Source: Actinoplanes liguriensis (GTDB taxonomy: Bacteria; Actinomycetota; Actinomycetes; Mycobacteriales; Micromonosporaceae). Taken from it: a DNA stretch of 6,354 bases. A program made the translations under genes and the position numbers. Each line of letters opens with the position of its first letter. Position 1 is the first letter of the stretch. Under the pieces are notes generated by a model that saw nothing but the letters and a program-made list of their open reading frames with translations, did not search any database and was not told the origin of the DNA. The stretch spans positions 12,120 to 18,473 of the forward strand of contig KL571323.1 in assembly GCA_000715855.1 (NCBI GenBank), given 5' to 3'. Below are positions 4,216 to 6,354 of the stretch, piece by piece.

Positions 4216-6354
4216 GTGCCCGATCAGACGGAGCCACTCTCCGCGCGCCACCAGCCCTGGGTGACACCCCTGCGACGGCCGCGGATGAGCAACGACGAGG
4301 ACGTCCGGCCGGGTCTGTCGCTGACCAACCGGTATCTGACCCGCAACGGCACACCGGTCATCCCGGTCTCCGGGGAGATGCACTACAGCCGCGTCCCACG
4401 GCACCGCTGGGCGGAGCGCCTGCGACAGATGAAGGCCGGCGGCGTCACCGTCGTGGCCAGCTACGTCTTCTGGCTGCACCACTCGCCTGAGCAGGGTGAC
4501 TACCGTTTCGACGACAACCTGGACGTCGGGGCGTTCGTCGACCTGGTCGTCGACACGGGCCTGGACATCGTGCTGCGGATCGGCCCCTGGGTGCACGCCG
4601 AAAGCCGCAACGGTGGCTTCCCCGACTGGGTGCGGCAGGCCCCGGTCCGGCACCGTACCGACGACCCGGGCTACCTGCGGATGGTCGAGGAGTGGTTCGC
4701 CGCCCTCGGCGCCGCGGTCGGTGACCGGTTCGACCGGGTGCTCGGCATCCAGATCGAGAACGAGCTCTACACCCAGCCGGAGCACCTGCGCACGCTCAAG
4801 CGCATGGCCCGCGAGGCCGGCATGCACGCGCCGATCTGGACCGCCACCGCCTGGGACAGCGCCGAGCTGCCCGAGGAGGAGGTCCTCCCGCTGTACGGCG
4901 GTTACGGCGACGGCTTCTGGGTCGACTCGGACGCGCCCTGGGCGCCGAACTTCCGCGACCACTACTTCTTCTCGCACGTCTGGGACGACCCGGGCATCGG
5001 CGCCGACGTGCGGCGCGCGCAGAACATCGAGGCGGCCGAGAAGGGTGGCCCGCGCACGCCGTCCGACGAGTTCCCGGCCGCGACCTGCGAGCTCGCCGGC
5101 GGGATGGCCACCGCGTACCACCGCCGGCCGCGGCCCTCCGCGCTCGATGTCGCCACCATCGCGCACTGCAAGATCGGCAACGGGTCCGCCTGGCAGGGCT
5201 ACTACATGTACACCGGCGGCACCAACCCCCGCGGCGACATGCAGGAGTCGCACGCGACCGGGTACCCGAACGACCTGCCGCGCCTGGGTTACGACTTCCA
5301 CGCCCCGATCGGGGAGGCCGGCGCGCTCGCCGAGAGCCACGCCGAGCTGCGCCGCCAGCACGCGTTCCTGTCCGCTTTCGGCGGGCGGCTCGCCGAGATG
5401 CCGTCGAGCCTTCCCGACGTACGGCCCAACGGCGTCGAGGACAGTGAAACGTTGCGATGGGCCCTGCGCAGCGACGGGACCAGCGGTTTCGTCTTCGTCG
5501 CGTGGCACCAGCCGCACGTCCCGCTCGACACGTACCGCGGCGCCCGCTTCCGGCTCGACCTCGACGGCCAGGTGCTGGAGTTCCCGTCCCGCCCGGTGGA
5601 CGTCCCGGCCGGCACGCTGGCCCGCTGGCCGGTCAACCTGACCGCCGGCGGCGTTCGCCTCGCCTGGGCCACCGCGTCCGCGCTCACCCTGCTGCCCGGC
5701 GCGGTCCCCACGCTGGTGCTGCTCGCCGAGGCCGGCATCGAGCCGGAGCTGGCCGTTTCTGATCAGGAGCCGCGGGCGGTCGTCCCCGGCTTCGAGCCGA
5801 TCCGCCTGGAGACCGGGGACGGCAAGCTGGACGTGCTCGTCCTCCCGGCGGAGACCGCCGGGTCGGTCTGGGTCTGCGAGGAGGGCGGCCGCCGGGTCCT
5901 GCTCAGCGACGACGAGCTGCAATGGGACGCTTCCGGTCGCGTCGTGGTCAAGGCCGCTTCGACGCCCGCGGTACGTGTCTACGACCCGGCCGCCGGCACG
6001 TTCACCGACCTGCCGGTCGCCCCCGTCCACGTCCCGCTGACCGTCGACGTCCCGGTCGTCGAGCTGCGCGCCGCCACCGCCGTCCCCGCCGAGTACGGCA
6101 AGCACGACGGCCGCGCGTCCGCCCCCGGCCGGGAGGCGTTCGACGAGCACGCCGCGGTGTGGCGCCTGGAGCTGCCGGAGTGGGCCGCCGACCCGGACCA
6201 CGACGCCCTGCTGCGCATCGACTGGGCCGGTGACGCCGGTGAGCTGCGCATCGACGGCGTCACCGCCACCGACCGGTTCTGGGACGGCTCCCGCTGGCAG
6301 GTCAGCCTGGTCGACGCCGGGTTCCGTCCCGGCGCCGAGGTCACCCTGCACCTG
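4216..6354 (+). CDS. Glycoside hydrolase family 35, probable cytoplasmic beta-galactosidase (3' end cut by window edge)
   Basis: The frame is open for 713 codons from GTG 4216 to the right edge. Residues 36-340 form a GH35 TIM barrel: GEMHYSRVP (53-61), VASYVFWLHHSPEQGDYRFD, GPWVHAESRNGGFPDWV (123-139), and GIQIENELY (177-185) with E183 as predicted acid/base. CELAGGM follows with E292 as predicted nucleophile, then YYMYTGGTNPRG (329-340). C-terminal beta domains follow; the last visible part (LRIDGVTATDRFWDGSRW) looks like the galactose-binding jelly-roll of the family. Classical GH35 enzymes have a QxENE[FY] signature and a SEF nucleophile motif; here they read QIENEL and CEL, so this is a divergent branch. 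The N-terminus is polar with no signal peptide, so the enzyme acts in the cytoplasm on imported galactosides. It is divergent from the transporter operon and preceded by operator O2. The family is sure; beta-galactosidase activity is likely and the natural substrate is unknown. Confidence 0.93.
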   Translation, partial: MPDQTEPLSARHQPWVTPLRRPRMSNDEDVRPGLSLTNRYLTRNGTPVIPVSGEMHYSRVPRHRWAERLRQMKAGGVTVVASYVFWLHHSPEQGDYRFDDNLDVGAFVDLVVDTGLDIVLRIGPWVHAESRNGGFPDWVRQAPVRHRTDDPGYLRMVEEWFAALGAAVGDRFDRVLGIQIENELYTQPEHLRTLKRMAREAGMHAPIWTATAWDSAELPEEEVLPLYGGYGDGFWVDSDAPWAPNFRDHYFFSHVWDDPGIGADVRRAQNIEAAEKGGPRTPSDEFPAATCELAGGMATAYHRRPRPSALDVATIAHCKIGNGSAWQGYYMYTGGTNPRGDMQESHATGYPNDLPRLGYDFHAPIGEAGALAESHAELRRQHAFLSAFGGRLAEMPSSLPDVRPNGVEDSETLRWALRSDGTSGFVFVAWHQPHVPLDTYRGARFRLDLDGQVLEFPSRPVDVPAGTLARWPVNLTAGGVRLAWATASALTLLPGAVPTLVLLAEAGIEPELAVSDQEPRAVVPGFEPIRLETGDGKLDVLVLPAETAGSVWVCEEGGRRVLLSDDELQWDASGRVVVKAASTPAVRVYDPAAGTFTDLPVAPVHVPLTVDVPVVELRAATAVPAEYGKHDGRASAPGREAFDEHAAVWRLELPEWAADPDHDALLRIDWAGDAGELRIDGVTATDRFWDGSRWQVSLVDAGFRPGAEVTLHL

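Noticed and set aside
4496..5641. A 381-codon plus-strand frame inside the GH35 gene
   Set aside because: It is almost entirely S, T, R, P and A, as expected from reading GC-rich codons out of frame. The GH35 frame carries all conserved residues.
3985..6351. A 788-codon open frame on the minus strand opposite the GH35 gene
   Set aside because: It is rich in G, R, V and D with no domain or motif and lies antisense to a clear GH35 gene. It also runs through the operators and promoters and into the start of the binding-protein gene in another frame. High GC suppresses stop codons, which explains it.

Overview
The window is very GC-rich, with G or C at most third codon positions. It carries AGGAGG-type ribosome sites, a lipoprotein sugar-binding protein, and an ABC sugar operon that has no ATPase gene. 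This points to an actinomycete; a Streptomyces- or Actinoplanes-like organism fits, but the genus cannot be fixed from the sequence. It is a compact carbohydrate-utilisation locus made of well-known families, and I see no mobile elements, RNA genes or CRISPR.

Layout. On the minus strand, reading right to left, is an operon: a lipoprotein substrate-binding protein (4042-2726), a MalF-type permease (2665-1700), a MalG-type permease (1696-839), and a LacI-family repressor (833 to beyond the left edge). Divergent from it on the plus strand is a large glycoside hydrolase family 35 beta-galactosidase-like enzyme (4216 to beyond the right edge). Both edge genes are truncated only by the window. The 173-bp gap 4043-4215 holds two identical 17-bp LacI-type operator sequences exactly 90 bp apart. 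One lies over the predicted promoter of the transporter operon and the other just downstream of the predicted promoter of the hydrolase.

How it works (inference). The lipoprotein captures an oligosaccharide outside the cell and the two permeases import it, powered by an ATPase encoded elsewhere. The hydrolase has no signal peptide and would cleave terminal galactose in the cytoplasm. The LacI protein, translated as the last visible gene of the transporter operon, would bind both operators, repress both transcripts and so regulate itself until a sugar releases it. The exact sugar cannot be read from the sequence.

The most notable details are the twin operator architecture and a strong 13-bp intercistronic hairpin after the binding-protein gene. 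That hairpin hides an upstream ATG in its loop and competes with a perfect 14-bp palindrome. The GH35 enzyme also has active-site motifs that differ from the classical family signature. I found no convincing sign of a wholly new system.
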